64,000 bases of DNA. Source: Telmatactis stephensoni (Eukaryota > Cnidaria > Anthozoa > Actiniaria > Isophelliidae). Shown in pieces: positions 12,919 to 24,787 of the stretch. The translations under genes were made by a program, and so were the position numbers. The notes beneath the pieces were generated by a model. The model was given only the letters and a program-made list of their open reading frames with translations, did not search any database and had not been told where the DNA came from. Position 1 is the stretch's first letter; each line of letters opens with the position of its first letter. The stretch lies in contig JALIZF010001879.1 in the NCBI GenBank assembly GCA_029948255.1, positions 186,001-250,000 on the forward strand, given 5' to 3'.

Positions 12919-15900
12919 CACACACACACACACACAGTTGGGTTTAAGAAACGGAACTCCCCTTTGAATCCGCTACTGTTACTTTCTGGTTTTTACAATT
13001 TTCTCCGTGCATTTTGACGTTATCTATGCATCTATTAGAGTACAGATAAACAGAAAACGGGAACTTTAAGTACTTATAGCAATTTTCGTTGTTAGGTTTT
13101 CCCTACCTGTGCACCCAATCCTTGTCAAAATGGAGGAACTTGTAGTTTAGATGGACGTACTGACGACTATGAGTGTAAATGTGATGAGAGGTATGCAGGA
13201 CAACACTGTGAGATATGGATAGGTAGGTATCGAACACGCCTTTTGCTTGATATCCTAGACCTTCAAGGGAAACTTTCTATTTTAAACAAACAGGACAAAA
13301 CGGCTCATCCACTGCGTTTCCAGGAAGATCTTGTTTCTACATCAAGGCCTATAGAAAGGATAACGGTGACGGTGAATATTGGATCGATCCAACGAGGTCT
13401 GGGAGTCCTTTCCTCGTGTATTGTGACATGACAACAGATGGAGGTACGTAAGGACTGCTATTTCTCCTTTCTTGGCATTACACTCTATTGCACGCGTAAC
13501 TATGGAAACCGGCCCTGTTTTTGTTTGTAGACACGAGAACTGTTTTGATATGGTTTAGGGGTGTTTGTTTGGTGTATTGGAAATACCACTTTCCTTATCA
13601 GTGTGATACCCTGGATTTATGAAAGTTTGAAATTTCATTAAGATGCGTTCGTTAACGCAAAACAAAATAGAGAGTACTAGGGACTGTAGGCCAGAATCTT
13701 AGCTTCGTGACGGGTGAAATATATATATATTATAACATAGGTAATATATAATGCGCGCTCTGATTGGATGATAAGCGCGCGCGAGCGTGCGTCCAGAACT
13801 CGATGGACAGCACGCTGACGGCAATGTTTCCTTTTCTTAGAGCGCGCGCCATGTATGGAGAACTTTGAAGGTCATCAGTTTTTTATTTAGGTTAAACGTG
13901 CGGCTTATTTCGTTTGTCTATCGGCTACGCCTCGTGCGACTCTTACGCTTCTCTCGTGCTTAGCAGCCTCCCGCGTGCATCCATAACTCAATGGACGCAC
14001 GCTGAGTGTTGACCATTTCTTCAGTAATCAAGTAGTGATTTATTTCGTTCAACAGCAAGCAAGCATTTTACCCGTCATGAAGTCCAATACCCCGTGATAT
14101 AACTAGTCTGTTGGATGGATTTGCCAAGAAAAAAGCATTTCATAAAAATGAGTTCTGTTCTTTGTTTCTATATAAGAGGGTGGACACTTGTGAAACAGAG
14201 GACTCTATTGTCTTCACTTCAGTCCTGATGTGACAGAATCCTTTCTTGATAAATATCGTAAAGTAGGGAGTCTCGATGATACTCAGTACATCTCAACAAC
14301 CGGACTAGCTAGAGAGCAAGCATTTGACCCGTCACTAAGCTAACATTCTCCAACATCCCAAACAATGAGCTGTTCATATAAGTGAGTTGTATACTTTGTT
14401 TCTATAGGAGGGTGGACACTTGTAAAACAGAGGATTCTAGCTACAGACACTTTACTTCCCAATACGTCAATCACTTTTCTCGATGGATATCGTAAAGTAG
14501 GAAACCTGAACTCTTCTGAGTACATTTCACTAACCGGACTAAACTTAATGAAGACTGAGATGGGTTTCAATCAGATACGCTATTTATGTCGTAAACAGTC
14601 TGTAGGGCGTACAGTTCACGTGATGACGGCCTTGAATGACCTTGGCTTTGATGCAGTCAGGTAAGTTTGAAAAAATGTTCATTCATTAATTGTTCTCAGC
14701 CAATCAGAATGCGCGTATCGTTTTCTTCACGTGTGAGAAAAACGATACGTCCAATCAGAAGTGACTTCATTTTTGATGAAAATTTTTCTTCAACCTCGGG
14801 CTCCTCTCAGCACTTTTTATCGAAGGATTTTCAGTCTTGGCAGTTCAATTTTTAATCTTTATTCAGTAAAAATTCAAGTAGATTAGCTTATTTACCACAA
14901 AGGTCATCAATGTCATGCAGAAGAAGAGCTCTATAGGGAAAAAGATTTTCAAAACCATGCTGTGCTGCAAAAAGCGAAGGAGGATTCACGGCCGGTAGAT
15001 TCGGAGTCACTGAATCAGTGGAAATTTAGTCCAATTAACTGAGCCCTTCTATACAAAAGCTTGGAGAAAAACACTGATAAATCAAGTTCAAGGTACGTTT
15101 TTCAAGTTTTGAGGGACATTTGAAACGCCAAGCATGTTTAACGGGCGTGAATTAGACCGTAAGTTTCGGTCTTTAAATACTTTGAATGAACTCAAATCCT
15201 TCGCATTGTGTTTGCTCGTTTTGTAAACAAACGTCTGTCAATGAGAAAAAAAATCCAAGTTACACAGATCAAAGAATTATGATTTTGCATTGTAATTCAC
15301 TTTAGATACAAATATATATTATTTTTGTTTTGTTTTGACGTCTGTTTGTAATTTAAATTTTGTTTTGTAGGGTTTTTGTGCTTTTTGAAATCAAGATCTG
15401 GACAATGGAAAAGCAAACCATTTTCACAGCAAAATGACTAAAATTTATAGAAATCTTGATATGCATATGATAAATAGAAGACACCATGGAACGTGCTTTA
15501 ATTGTACGTTTTTATTCACTCGTTATTTCAGTTGTATCATAAAAAGTTTTATGATACTTCACAACTCGTGAATAAAAACCGTACGCGCGCACTTTCCGTG
15601 AAGTATTCTCTATGTTCAGTATCAGTACTAGTAGTTTCCGGATAATAGTTCGCATAGTCAAAGTTTTCTGTAATGGTAGTTTTCTCATCTCCATTTTGAG
15701 TTAACTTATTTGATAGAACCTCAGTCAAAGCTAGTAGCTCCGTCACAAGCCGCGCCTTTGTACACGCTGTGTCCAGCGGTACAACGTTGATCTGCTATGC
15801 TCATGAGTTGCAATTTATGGCTGAAAATTAACGGCCTCATTTCCTCATTCAGACCTTCCACAGGAAGCCCGAGCAAAAAAGTCGTTTCTTCTCGGCTTCC

Positions 15901-16384
15901 AGTTCTTTATGCGAAGTATATGCAAGAGCGCCTCGTTTTCAAGTCCTGCATATGAAAATTTGACGGCCACAGCAACTCGTTATTTCTCAACGACCCTCTG
16001 AATCGCTGTGAGAAGAATTTATAACACCAGATTAGTACGTTACTTATTACACTCTACATACCCTTTCTCTACTTTTCTCTATACAGGTTCCTTCTTAACT
16101 CCACCTCTTCATTCGCAAAGGCTTGTGGTTCGTACGTTGTTTTACCGGACGACAATTCAACGTTGTCTGCCAACTGTGACAAGTGGGGGAAGTTCAAAAG
16201 TGGCAAAACTATGGTAGACAGATGGGGACATGGGGGGTACTTAAGACGTCGGAGACCGTATCACCGAATGATGTACTGGACTGGTACAGTGTCAATCGGT
16301 TTCATTGGTAATACCTACTGGTGCGACGATCTTTCAACGAATAATCTTCAAATTGGAGACCTTTGGAAAATGTTTGTACGCTGA
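11996..16384 (+). CDS. Secreted PAN/EGF/fibrinogen-like protein, copy C
   Basis: Six coding exons: 11996-12119, 12270-12490, 13096-13222, 13294-13443, 14408-14660, 16087-16384. All have GT-AG borders and consistent phases, giving 390 residues. Order: signal peptide (WFIVLTCAIMAHG), PAN/apple domain, one EGF module with all six cysteines (exon 3), then a fibrinogen-like domain with YWIDPTRSG and CDMTTDGG in exon 4. I start at 11996 rather than an upstream in-frame ATG (11933) because the acceptor at 11985-11986 lies between them and the copies align from 11996. A broken extra exon 5 lies in intron 4 (14177-14306), and the first part of the working exon 5 is identical to copy B. This is the best-preserved full-length member. 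Function unknown; extracellular by inference. Confidence 0.9.
12726..13055. repeat. MITE with terminal inverted repeats, expanded by poly-C
   Basis: Ends resemble TGCGTCTGTACTCTAAT and its mirror ATTAGAGTACAGA. The inside holds an uninterrupted C tract (12861-12916) then (CA)n. Related ends occur at 6790-6833, 21393-21430, 35935-36022 and 52110-52230. The intron 2 copies in B, C and D suggest insertion before the gene duplicated. Confidence 0.6.
13731..14023 (+). repeat. About 300-bp interspersed element, copy 1
   Basis: In intron 4 of copy C. It is nearly the reverse complement of 31326-31625. Shared landmarks are the GCGCGCGAGCGTGCGTCCAG segment near the left end and GGACGCACGCTGAGTGTTGA at the right end. 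No ORF; family not recognised. Confidence 0.85.
14177..14306 (+). pseudogene. Broken duplicate of exon 5 inside copy C
   Basis: Clear relic of the GGWTLVK exon. It contains GGGTGGACACTTGTGAAACA and AAATATCGTAAAGTAGGGAG but its acceptor is altered (ATATAAGAGG instead of CTATAGGAGG). The natural frame hits a TGA, and it stops at CCGGACT, where intron sequence matching copy B takes over. It cannot be a working exon. Confidence 0.85.
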
Positions 16385-16601
16385 AAAACCGGAAGGGGAA
16401 ACACTTTAATATTTCATAAAAGTGCTATTAATATTTATCATTTTAAAATGAGCTCAAACTTAACAATGGAAACTTTAGTTCCTGATAACTAAGGCTTAAA
16501 TCTCTCAATGTGAGCACAGCCCTGCTAAATGATAATGCCACAAAAATGTACGTTATTATTTTTCGCTCTAGGCAACCGCGTTTTGACTACTGTCAACTAA
16601 C

Positions 16602-16772
16602 CAATCTCGTACCCAGAGCCTACGTTCCTCTTGGTCAGCGACCGATATACGAAAGGCTCTGGGCCCAGCTGTTCGAAATCCAATAAGTGTTAACCCAGGA
16701 TTAAATCTAAAGAAAACCATTCGTTTTAACACAGGATTAGCGTTAATCGCCCTTCGAACAACCGGGCTCAGG
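16602..16772. repeat. MITE-like inverted repeats
   Basis: A unit with ends GGGCCCAGCTGTTCGAA and TTCGAACAACCGGGCTC (about 16662-16772) lies next to a fragment of the CAATCTCGT-CCCAGAGCC type that is complete in the next hairpin. Just downstream of copy C. Confidence 0.7.
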
Positions 16773-16848
16773 CGTATACAAATTTTTAGTCGGCTATTCA
16801 CGGACTAGGCTTAACTGCGCATGACAGTGTTTGCAATTGGGTTACCAA

Positions 16849-16919
16849 TCTCGTTCCCAGAACCCTATTCCCTCTTACGCATGCGCATGCGTAAGATAGG
16901 GTTCTGGGAACGAGATTGT
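16849..16919. repeat. Near-perfect hairpin
   Basis: Arms CAATCTCGTTCCCAGAACCC and GGGTTCTGGGAACGAGATTG meet at a CGCATGCGCATGCG core. Flanked by GGTTAC on both sides, a possible target-site duplication. Confidence 0.85.
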
Positions 16920-17877
16920 TGGGTTACCTGTAGTGGCTTCAAAATCGCTCTATTTGTGACAGAAATTCCCTGATCCAGAGCTTGTTTTTATGCTTCTTAT
17001 TTCGAAATATACTCAGAGGGTAAAGAATGATATTTACATGAGTCATTTGTGTCATTTGTGTGGTTTATTTTACGATTTGAAGTCTCTCAAGTAAATTTGA
17101 ATCGCTAGTAACGGCGCTAGCTCTTCGAACACCGACACACTTCAACGACAAACAGCCCACAAATCTCCTATTAAAACTGCACTAATCTCATCGCCTGCTC
17201 ACATGTTGCACTGCATGTTACTACAAGAGAGGGGTCAGAGGGTTGATGTTGCAAACATTTAATGATACAATCAGGAGGGAGAGGTGTTTCCATTGCCTTT
17301 GATACATTAATTAATCTTCAGATGGAAGATTCGAAAAAATTTTCATTTAAAGGATTTAGTACCTTTTTCGGGTTGTCTTCATCCTCGAAGAATTTTAATT
17401 AAGAAAAAACAATTAAAACAAAACAATTAAAACAATTCGATGTTATCAGCATAGCCTACCCAGTTACAAATCCACAAAAACGCTGTCGCAAAACGGGGTT
17501 GACCAATTCCCCAAAAAAATTCCTGCCAAGAAAAAATGTTCCCAAAAATATTCCTGCAAGTACCCTACCACACAAAAAATATTCCTACATCGTTCTAAAA
17601 AATCCCCGCAAAGAAACATAGGTAGAAAAATGTTCGCGCCTAAAAAGGTTTTAACCCCCCCCCCCCCCAAAAAAAAAGGAACACACCCCTCCAAGGTTTC
17701 TAATGGTCCCCCCCTAATAACTGGTATATTATGCGCGAGAATCGTGTGTGATTTGTGTGAACACGCATAGATGATGTCATTAAATCGCACAGGTGCTCTG
17801 ATTGGTTGAAATGTTTCAGTGAACATATGAAACAAAACATTCGTCTTGTGGCGTACTTTTTTGTTCTCACCACATTT

Positions 17878-17879
<2 letters not shown>
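16920..17879. other. Intergenic, no gene recognised
   Basis: Contains a C tract near 17657-17668 and scraps of the TGCGTCTGTACT-type MITE around 17735-17880. No exon seen. Confidence 0.45.
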
Positions 17880-17911
<32 letters not shown>

Positions 17912-18019
17912 GATTAGGGTAACTAGAATTACATTTAAGTAATTTTCATCCAGGCCCTAAGAAACATGCGAGAATAATAAATAATAACAATAACAGTTCA
18001 TTATAAATAACATATAACA

Positions 18020-18059
<40 letters not shown>

Positions 18060-18655
18060 AAATATTTTAAAATGTCATTCAATGTCGCTCTTTAATTCCT
18101 TAAACTTTGCGTTTAAGTACAGTCTTTTGAATGAAGCTATACTGCTTGCATTTCTGAATTCTTTTGGTAGGCTGTTCCATTCTTTGGCGCCAGTGAAAGC
18201 AAAAGTTCTCATACCAGCATTAGTGGTAACCATTGGAACCTTTAATATTTTTTGGTCAGCGCCTCGAGTATTTAACTTGTGTACTGAATTAAATGGTTTT
18301 ATTAAATTTGTAATGTAAGATGGTGTTAAATTATTCAGTGCTTTGTAAACAGTTATTACACGAAGGAACTTTATTCTTTCGTGGAATGGAAGCCAGCCCA
18401 GTTGAAGAAACAGCGGCAGTGAAGGTGTTTTGTAATCTTTGTTCAATATGAGCCTTGCTGTCTTCTTTTGTAGACGATGGATTTTGTCCAAATTTTGTTG
18501 AGATGTATTGCTCCATACAACGCAACAGTAATCCATTAACGAAAGGATGAGGCATTGACAGAAAGCAAGTCTGGCTTTGAACGTCAGATGATGTCGAATT
18601 CTACGAAATATCTGTAAATATTCATCATCAAAGATTTGATTTACAAAACGTGATT
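17880..18655 (-). mobile_element. 3' end of a non-LTR retrotransposon (LINE)
   Basis: Minus-strand coding sequence from about 18655 down to the stop at 18075 is the C-terminal region of a LINE ORF2. Landmarks are LTFKARLAFCQCLI, MDYCCVVWSN, LQKKTARLIL, LGWLPFHERI and ARTFAFTG-like AKEWNSLP. This is the tail found after reverse transcriptase in Jockey/CR1-type elements. An A tract (plus-strand T tract, 18027-18058), AATAAAG and a (TTA)n microsatellite follow at 17880-17900, as at LINE ends. The endonuclease and RT core are missing: the copy is 5'-truncated and dead. Confidence 0.85.
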
Positions 18656-18659
18656 TGCG

Positions 18660-21390
18660 CGCGCGCTATAAAACTTTGTGCGCGCTCTACTATTATTCAA
18701 CGATAAATCTAACTCGCCACACTCACCCCCACTTTTTTTAAATTGTCGCCCTCGACAATTCTAAACTAGTTATATAAATTAAACATAAGTAACGGTCGAA
18801 ACTTCGACCAAGTTCATTAATGGGTGATAGGTTCTTTGTCTTGACGCCAGTCGTTTGGACCTTCGAAGAGGTTGGGCTGTTGACGAATCTTGCGTTGAGT
18901 CCTCTAGCCTTGGATCTTTATAGGTCTTGTCCTGGATGCTGCTTGTCACCTTGGGTGGACGTTCTTGATTGTTGCCTGTCAACTTAGGTGCACGCTTGGG
19001 TATCCGTCGCATACAGTATAGCACACCGTCGTCGTTGTCGTCATCATCGTCTGTCCTCATTGGGAAGTCGTTAGCTGACCTCTTTTCAAGCACTGACTCC
19101 GATGCTGATTCTCTGGATGTAGGCTGCTCTTCACGATCAAACGTAGGGTGACACACTCTGAATGAGCTACGATGGGCTCGACATGATGTACCATCGTCCA
19201 CTGACTTTAAAGTGTACACAGGATTTCCACTGCCTGGTACTTGCACAACCACGTACAACTTGGGGTTCCAAGCATCCTGTATCTTGTTTCTTCCTAGAAC
19301 TCTGTTTCTCATATAAACGTGGTCTCCAACGTTGACTTGAGGGTCGTGAACTTTTTTGTCAAGGTGTCTAGTGCGTTCTTCGCTACACTTCTTAAGATGT
19401 CTGGCTGCGTTTTCATATACTGTCGACAGGCGTTCTCTGTGTGCGTTTAGCCATTCATCAGCACCTTGCGTAGTGTCGTACATTTCTTCCTCTCTCCTCC
19501 CCAGCAAAAAATCGAGTGGTATCACTGGATCTCTACCAAACAGTAGATGGTATGGGCTGTAGCCTGTGGAAGCATGAGGAGTGACGTTGTAGGAATAGAG
19601 TAATTCTGGAAGGAAGGCCGTCCATCTTTTCTTCTTCTCTGGTGGTAATGTTCTTAGCAGTTCATGCATCGTTCTGTTGAAACGTTCACACTGTCCATTA
19701 CCTTCTGGATGGTAAGGCGTTGTCCTGGTCTTTTTGATTCCGTACATGTTGCACAGTTCCTTGATTACATTGCTTTCGAAGTTTCTTCCTTGATCTGAGT
19801 GTAGTTGCTTTGGGACACCGTACTTGAAGAACCATTCGTTGAGTAGTACTTTCGCTGTGGTACTGGCTTTTTGGTCCCGTGTCGGTACAGCGATTGTGAA
19901 TTTGGTGAAGACGTCCGTCATGACCAAGACGTTTTCTCTTCCATCCGATGACTTTTCGATTAGAGTAAAGTCAATAGCAAGGATCTCTAAAGGCTTGCTT
20001 GCCAGTAAGGTACTCGACGCTGGTCTCACTCTAGGCGTTGGCAACTTTGCTAGGTTACATCTCTCACACTTCTTGACGTACAACTCGGTATCTTTATACA
20101 TACCCGGCCAGTAGCAACGTTGGCGCAACAACTGTAGTGTTCTTTCTTGTCCTTGATGGCCAATCTGATCATGCACACCTTTCAACACTCGATCTTTCAT
20201 CACCTCTGGAATAACCAACTGCTTTACTTCTCCATGGTATGGGTCGTTAACTGTCCTGTATATAAGCTGGTCTTCTTGACTTAGCTTGCTCCATTGCTTA
20301 ATCAAAGCCATTGCACTACGAGTTTCTTTTCTTCTTTCTTGAGCTGTTGGCTTTCTTTGTTCACTGAAGTAGTGCAATAATCTCTTTATGCTTGGGTCTG
20401 ATGACTGTAGCATCTGCAACTCTTCCTTTGAGTACGATGGAAACGAAGATGTTGGCATATTAACTTGGACTGAGGTTGATCTGTTCATCGCTTCTACTCT
20501 CATAGTACTCTGTAATTCAGTAGGTAACTTTGATGCACCAACTGATATTTCATTAGCGTCGTGTACTTCGTCTTCTGAGTCTTTATTATCCTCTGCTTCT
20601 GGTCCTGTGCATCTTGATAATGCGTCTGCTGCTTGATTCGATTTTCCAGTTCTGTATTTGATTTGGAAGTCGTACAGTGCCAGTTGAGATGCCCATCGTT
20701 GTTCGACTGCACCCAACTTTGCTGTTCTCAGATGACTCAAGGGGTTGTTATCTGTGAGAATGGTAAAGGTCGATCCAAGCAAATAGTTCTTAAACTTCTC
20801 TGTGACCGCCCACTTCAACGCTAACATCTCTAGCCTCATTGAGCTGTAGTTTCTTTCGTTCTTCTCTGTCGGTCGTAACCGTCGACTGGCATAACTGATT
20901 ACAACTTTACCACTTTCTTGTTCCTGATAGAGGATGGCACCTAGCCCTGTAAGACTAGCATCTGTCTCAAGCACGAATGGCTTGCTGTAGTCGGGGTATC
21001 CTAGCAACGGTGGTGTGATCAGCTTTGCCTTCAGTGTATCAAACGCTTCTTGATGACGTGGAGTCCATCTTGCTTCTAATTGGAGATTTGAATGTCTCTT
21101 TGATGGTTTCATCTCGTGTAGGCAACTGTTAACCAGTTCGTGTAGAGGGCCAGCGATTTGCGCAAACTTGTTGATAAACTTTCTGTAATACGACGCGAAT
21201 CCTAAGAATGAGCGCAGTTCTTTCAGTGTCTTAGGTACTTCCCAGTTTGCAACAGCGTCAATCTTGTCGGGATCAGGGGCAATGCCTTCAGCCGATACTT
21301 CATGGCCCAGGTATGTTACCTTTGTTTGCAGAAATTTGCACTTTGATGGCTTTAGCTTCAATCCATACTTCTCGACTCTTTCCAATAGAT
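18660..21390 (-). mobile_element. 5'-truncated Ty3/gypsy retrotransposon
   Basis: Contains the pol C-terminal half (18779-21385). After its stop comes a purine tract (plus strand 18726-18739, CCCCCACTTTTTTT), then TGAGTGTGG at 18725 reading leftwards. That fits a polypurine tract followed by the start of a 3' LTR. Only about 65 bp of LTR-like sequence remains before the LINE. The right edge stops abruptly at about 21390 inside the RT domain, where a different repeat begins. No 5' LTR, gag, protease or RT palm is present. Confidence 0.8.
18779..21385 (-). pseudogene. Gypsy pol fragment: RT end, RNase H, integrase
   Basis: Open frame of 868 residues with no stop, but only the rear part of a pol polyprotein. 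Residues 1-85 are the RT end (YLGHEVS, FLGFASYYRKF). Residues 137-257 are RNase H with acidic residues at D142, E186, D212 and D254. Residues 405-443 are the H-H-C-C zinc site of integrase. Residues 470-570 are the integrase core with D472, D531 and E567, a DD35E spacing. The tail is basic and has an acidic DDDDDNDD run; I see no chromodomain. The methionine at the start lies inside the RT domain, so the true start is lost. The long intact frame implies recent insertion. Confidence 0.88.
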
Positions 21391-21911
21391 TTTGACGTCA
21401 TCTTTGCATCGAGTACGTACAGACGCAAGAAAAAATGGATAGGTTCACTATTTTGTCAAGTTTATTTTGAGCAAGTTCTCATTAAATATTTGCAACAAAC
21501 ATATTTTCTTAAATACAGTATGCTACTTTGAGAGTACTCGTAAGTTACCCACGCCGTTTGAGAAATTGACAGAGACCGGCTTCGTGGGATTTTAGCATGC
21601 ACCGCAACTTAGAGTAGATTTCGTATGACTGTGAAAACGGCACCGCACGGTCACGGCACGGTTACGGCAGGAATTTCGAATGCTTTTATAGAAAACGCGG
21701 CACTGACACGGTCACGGCACGGTCCGTTTCACACTCATACGAAATCTGCTCTAAGATGGTGTTACACGTTACGAATCGCAACGACGATTTTTCGCGCAAC
21801 AATGTTGCGTGTCGTGTAACATAGTACGCGGAACGATTTTCTGCGTAATCTTTGTCACGGCAACATGTTACGAGCAGTTATCTGAAGATGGCCGCAGCCT
21901 GTCGACCGAAA
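21391..21911. other. Repeat remnants, no gene
   Basis: Begins with a TGCATCGAGTACGTACAGACG end of the CGTCTGTACT MITE family, then family M1 copy 2, then unremarkable AT-rich sequence. Confidence 0.5.
21610..21753. repeat. Palindromic MITE, family M1 copy 2
   Basis: Ends TAGAGTAGATTTCGTATGAC and its mirror GAAATCTGCTCTA; interior ACGGTCACGGCACGGTTACG. Reads in the opposite sense to copy 1. Confidence 0.85.
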
Positions 21912-23973
21912 TAATATAAAAATTAGGTACTACCTAATAGCGGAGCTCCCATTTAAATATAAAAATAATTTTAAATACTTTGTTTTATTTTTTTTGATGT
22001 TTTTGATTTAAATGAATTGGGCTTCCTGTGGTAATAGGCAAACAAAGATTGCATTTTGTTGTAAAAGTCGAAATAAAGATTATAGGTCAAGCTTTATTTC
22101 TTGCCCTTCAGTCTCCTGAAAATTATAAGGCTTTCAGCCTCAGTCACCATAGTGATGCTTATTCAGATTCAGTCAGATTTTATAATTGACTTTGAAGTAG
22201 TGGTTCATAATTCTCAGAAATAGAATGCAAAAATCCCTCAAACTGATTTCATTCACATAAATACTGTTCAACCTGATTTCAACATCCTTCAATTAAACAA
22301 TTTAACATTGCAGAACATTATATTTAGATTTTTCTGTCTTGACAGTATTGTGGCATCTGGTTTTTGTACTATGTAGAATAGAATGACACAGATAAATAGT
22401 TGTCTTTACACAAAACAAGAATTCTCTCTTCCAGGTTCCACTAATTATGACTTTAGATGAAATTGTAAAACAACTCAAAACAACTACTACCTAAAACCAG
22501 AGCTCCAATTTCAATTTCAATATTTTTATGTTCTTGATTCAAATGAATTGGATTTCCTGTGGTAATTGTAAAAGCATTTTTAAAATAAGTTTTGGTTTTG
22601 GTTTGTATAGTGGGCTTGTAAGCTCAGTGACCTTTATTACAGTGAATTTTAATATTCAGATTCACTGTCAGATTTCATAACTGACTTTGTAGTGGTTCAT
22701 AATTTTCAGAAATATAAAGCAAAATCTCCAAACCCTTTTTTAAATTGATACAAGTAATTAAACCTTTTCAACATCCTGAATATTACAGAACAACATATCT
22801 TCATGTGTCTGTCTTTACTATATTAAATTTGTGACATATCTTGTTTTTTTTTGGTTGTTGTTGTTGTTTTGTTATTTAATGTGGAATAGAATGACACACT
22901 AGCTAGGTGAATACTTGTCTCCCACTTGTCTCTTCCAGATTACACTGATAATACAGTTTTAAGTGACTATAAAAACAGCCACTCGACATTACAAGAAAAC
23001 AAGGAATTAAGCATTTTCAGTCTGCATGCATTTTAAAGGTCTCGTAGGTTCACTGACAGAGCATGCAAAATTCCTTCTTTTATTCCTGTCAATTTTTTTC
23101 ATTAAATTCCAGACCCAAACTTGAGCTGTATTTACACATTAGTGGGGTTGAAATAAGTTCAAAATCATTTTTTTACTTATTATTATTATTAGAACTAGTG
23201 CAAAAAGTTCACCGTAAAACAAATGTCGTTGTACATTTTATGTACTTGATCGAGTGTTTGTTTAAACTTGGCCACAGTTCAACGTGCATAAAAGTTTATT
23301 TTTTTAAAGACATCAATCCCAAATAAAAGATAAAAGATCAAATATAGGTAAAAGAGACGTTTTGACATCATTTTCTGGCCAAGGTCTTTACCTTGAAGTG
23401 CTTTCCTAATTGTTGTCTTTAGAAGCATAGTCCTAGATCCTTGTTTCACGCTCAATGCAGATGATTCTTGATTGCCAACTTTGGCTAGATTTTTAAGCAG
23501 CTTTACTGAAGGCATCTTCACGAAACGAAGAATACAAGACCTCGATGACTCGTTCATTATGAGAAGTTTTTTGAAGCTACAAATCCAACTAAAAAGTCGT
23601 CCAACTTTGAAAATGCTCTCTGTGTCCTTCGTCTTTCGAGCAGTTTTTGAAATGACACCGGGCCCGAAAAAATTCAAATGCACGTTGTTTTTCGCTTTAA
23701 CCTGTCAAGATTGGCACAGATTAATGATCATGAAAATCGCTAAATTTTTACGAGGTTTCTAGAGTAATATTTTTAAGTTTTGCAAGTTAAAACTGCAAGG
23801 AAACTGTAAATTGGCCAGCGGTTACCCCTGTGGGATGTACAGGGACGTACGTACGTACGGACACTGGGCTTCCTGTGTCGGTCCATGAAAAATCAACTGG
23901 ATGGGTTACCATTTTTTCTTAGGTATGGTGCTCCGCTCGCGCGGGCCTTCGGCCCGCGCGGGAGCTCCGCTAT
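21912..23973. mobile_element. 2,062-bp unclassified non-autonomous element, copy 1
   Basis: Repeated at 27315-29376 with a constant offset of 5403 and no difference that I noticed. Starts with a short perfect stem (ATTAGGTA-C-TACCTAAT), followed by AGCGGAGCTCCC; its mirror GGGAGCTCCGCT is at the right end. The right end also has a strong hairpin (CGCGCGGGCC-TTC-GGCCCGCGCG). The left half is two diverged tandem units of about 550 bp (about 21935-22480 and 22486-23040). The short ORFs inside (for example 23279-23683, minus, 134 residues, basic) match nothing I recognise. Confidence 0.85.
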
Positions 23974-24262
23974 TAAAACATGACCAACAAGTATCTTCTC
24001 GTTTTACTGTTCGTAAACTCTATGCCCACAAATTCACCTAAAAACTTATCGTTTTCATCCAAAGAAAACCAATTCTTTTCATGGGATTCAAATTTAAAAG
24101 AGTCCAAAAAATAAAACCAAAATGCACAAACGAGCTGTCCCCAGAGCTACACATACTGATGTTGTAATAAAAATCGTTCCGTGGAACAACCCTTAGGACA
24201 ATAATTTTTGGCGCAACGTTTTCACCCAGGAAATATTTGCTACAGTTAAGTGCTACGCCCAT

Positions 24263-24667
24263 TGGCCACTTTCATACCGTGAAGACTGGGTACGAGTCCC
24301 TCAAATTTTGACGATGGTAACACAAAACTCATATAGTCACAAAGACCATAGTCAAGCTTTGCAAAATCCCGAAGTTTGGTGTTAATTGGTCAATATTGAA
24401 CGTTTTACAGCCGTTCTAATATGGTAGAATTTACAAAGAAATGTATGGTTGTAGGGACAATATGTGGACATTTGTCCCTACAACCATACATTTCTTTGTA
24501 AAATCTAGCATGTTTGAACTGTGTATCTCTTTCAATGTATATCCGATTAACATCAAACCTCGGGATTATATACAGCTCGATGTGCTCTTTCTGACTATAT
24601 GAGTTTTTTGTTACCATCGTCAAAGTTTAAGGGACTCGTACCCAGTCTTCACGATATGAAAGTGGTT
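24263..24667. repeat. About 400-bp imperfect palindrome
   Basis: Arms run from CCACTTTCATACCGTGAAG to CTTCACGATATGAAAGTGG and meet around TGTCCCTACAACC / GGTTGTAGGGACA near 24460. A diverged relative lies in a WBP2 intron at about 62695-62880 (ACAAAGAAAT-TATGG motifs). Lies about 120 bp past the LicD-like stop. Confidence 0.8.
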
Positions 24668-24787
24668 AATACATGTTAATACTAATCGGTGTTTTCGTCC
24701 ATGAAAAAGCCATTTAGGCTGAGAGTCATGACCTATGCATTCATTTTCTAACTTCAATGCGTGAGACTTATCTATCATTTCCTAGAT

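Noticed and set aside
23279..23683. 134-residue basic ORF, perfectly repeated at 28682-29086
   Set aside because: Conservation is explained by identity of the whole element; no recognised domain, and overlapping frames are equally open.
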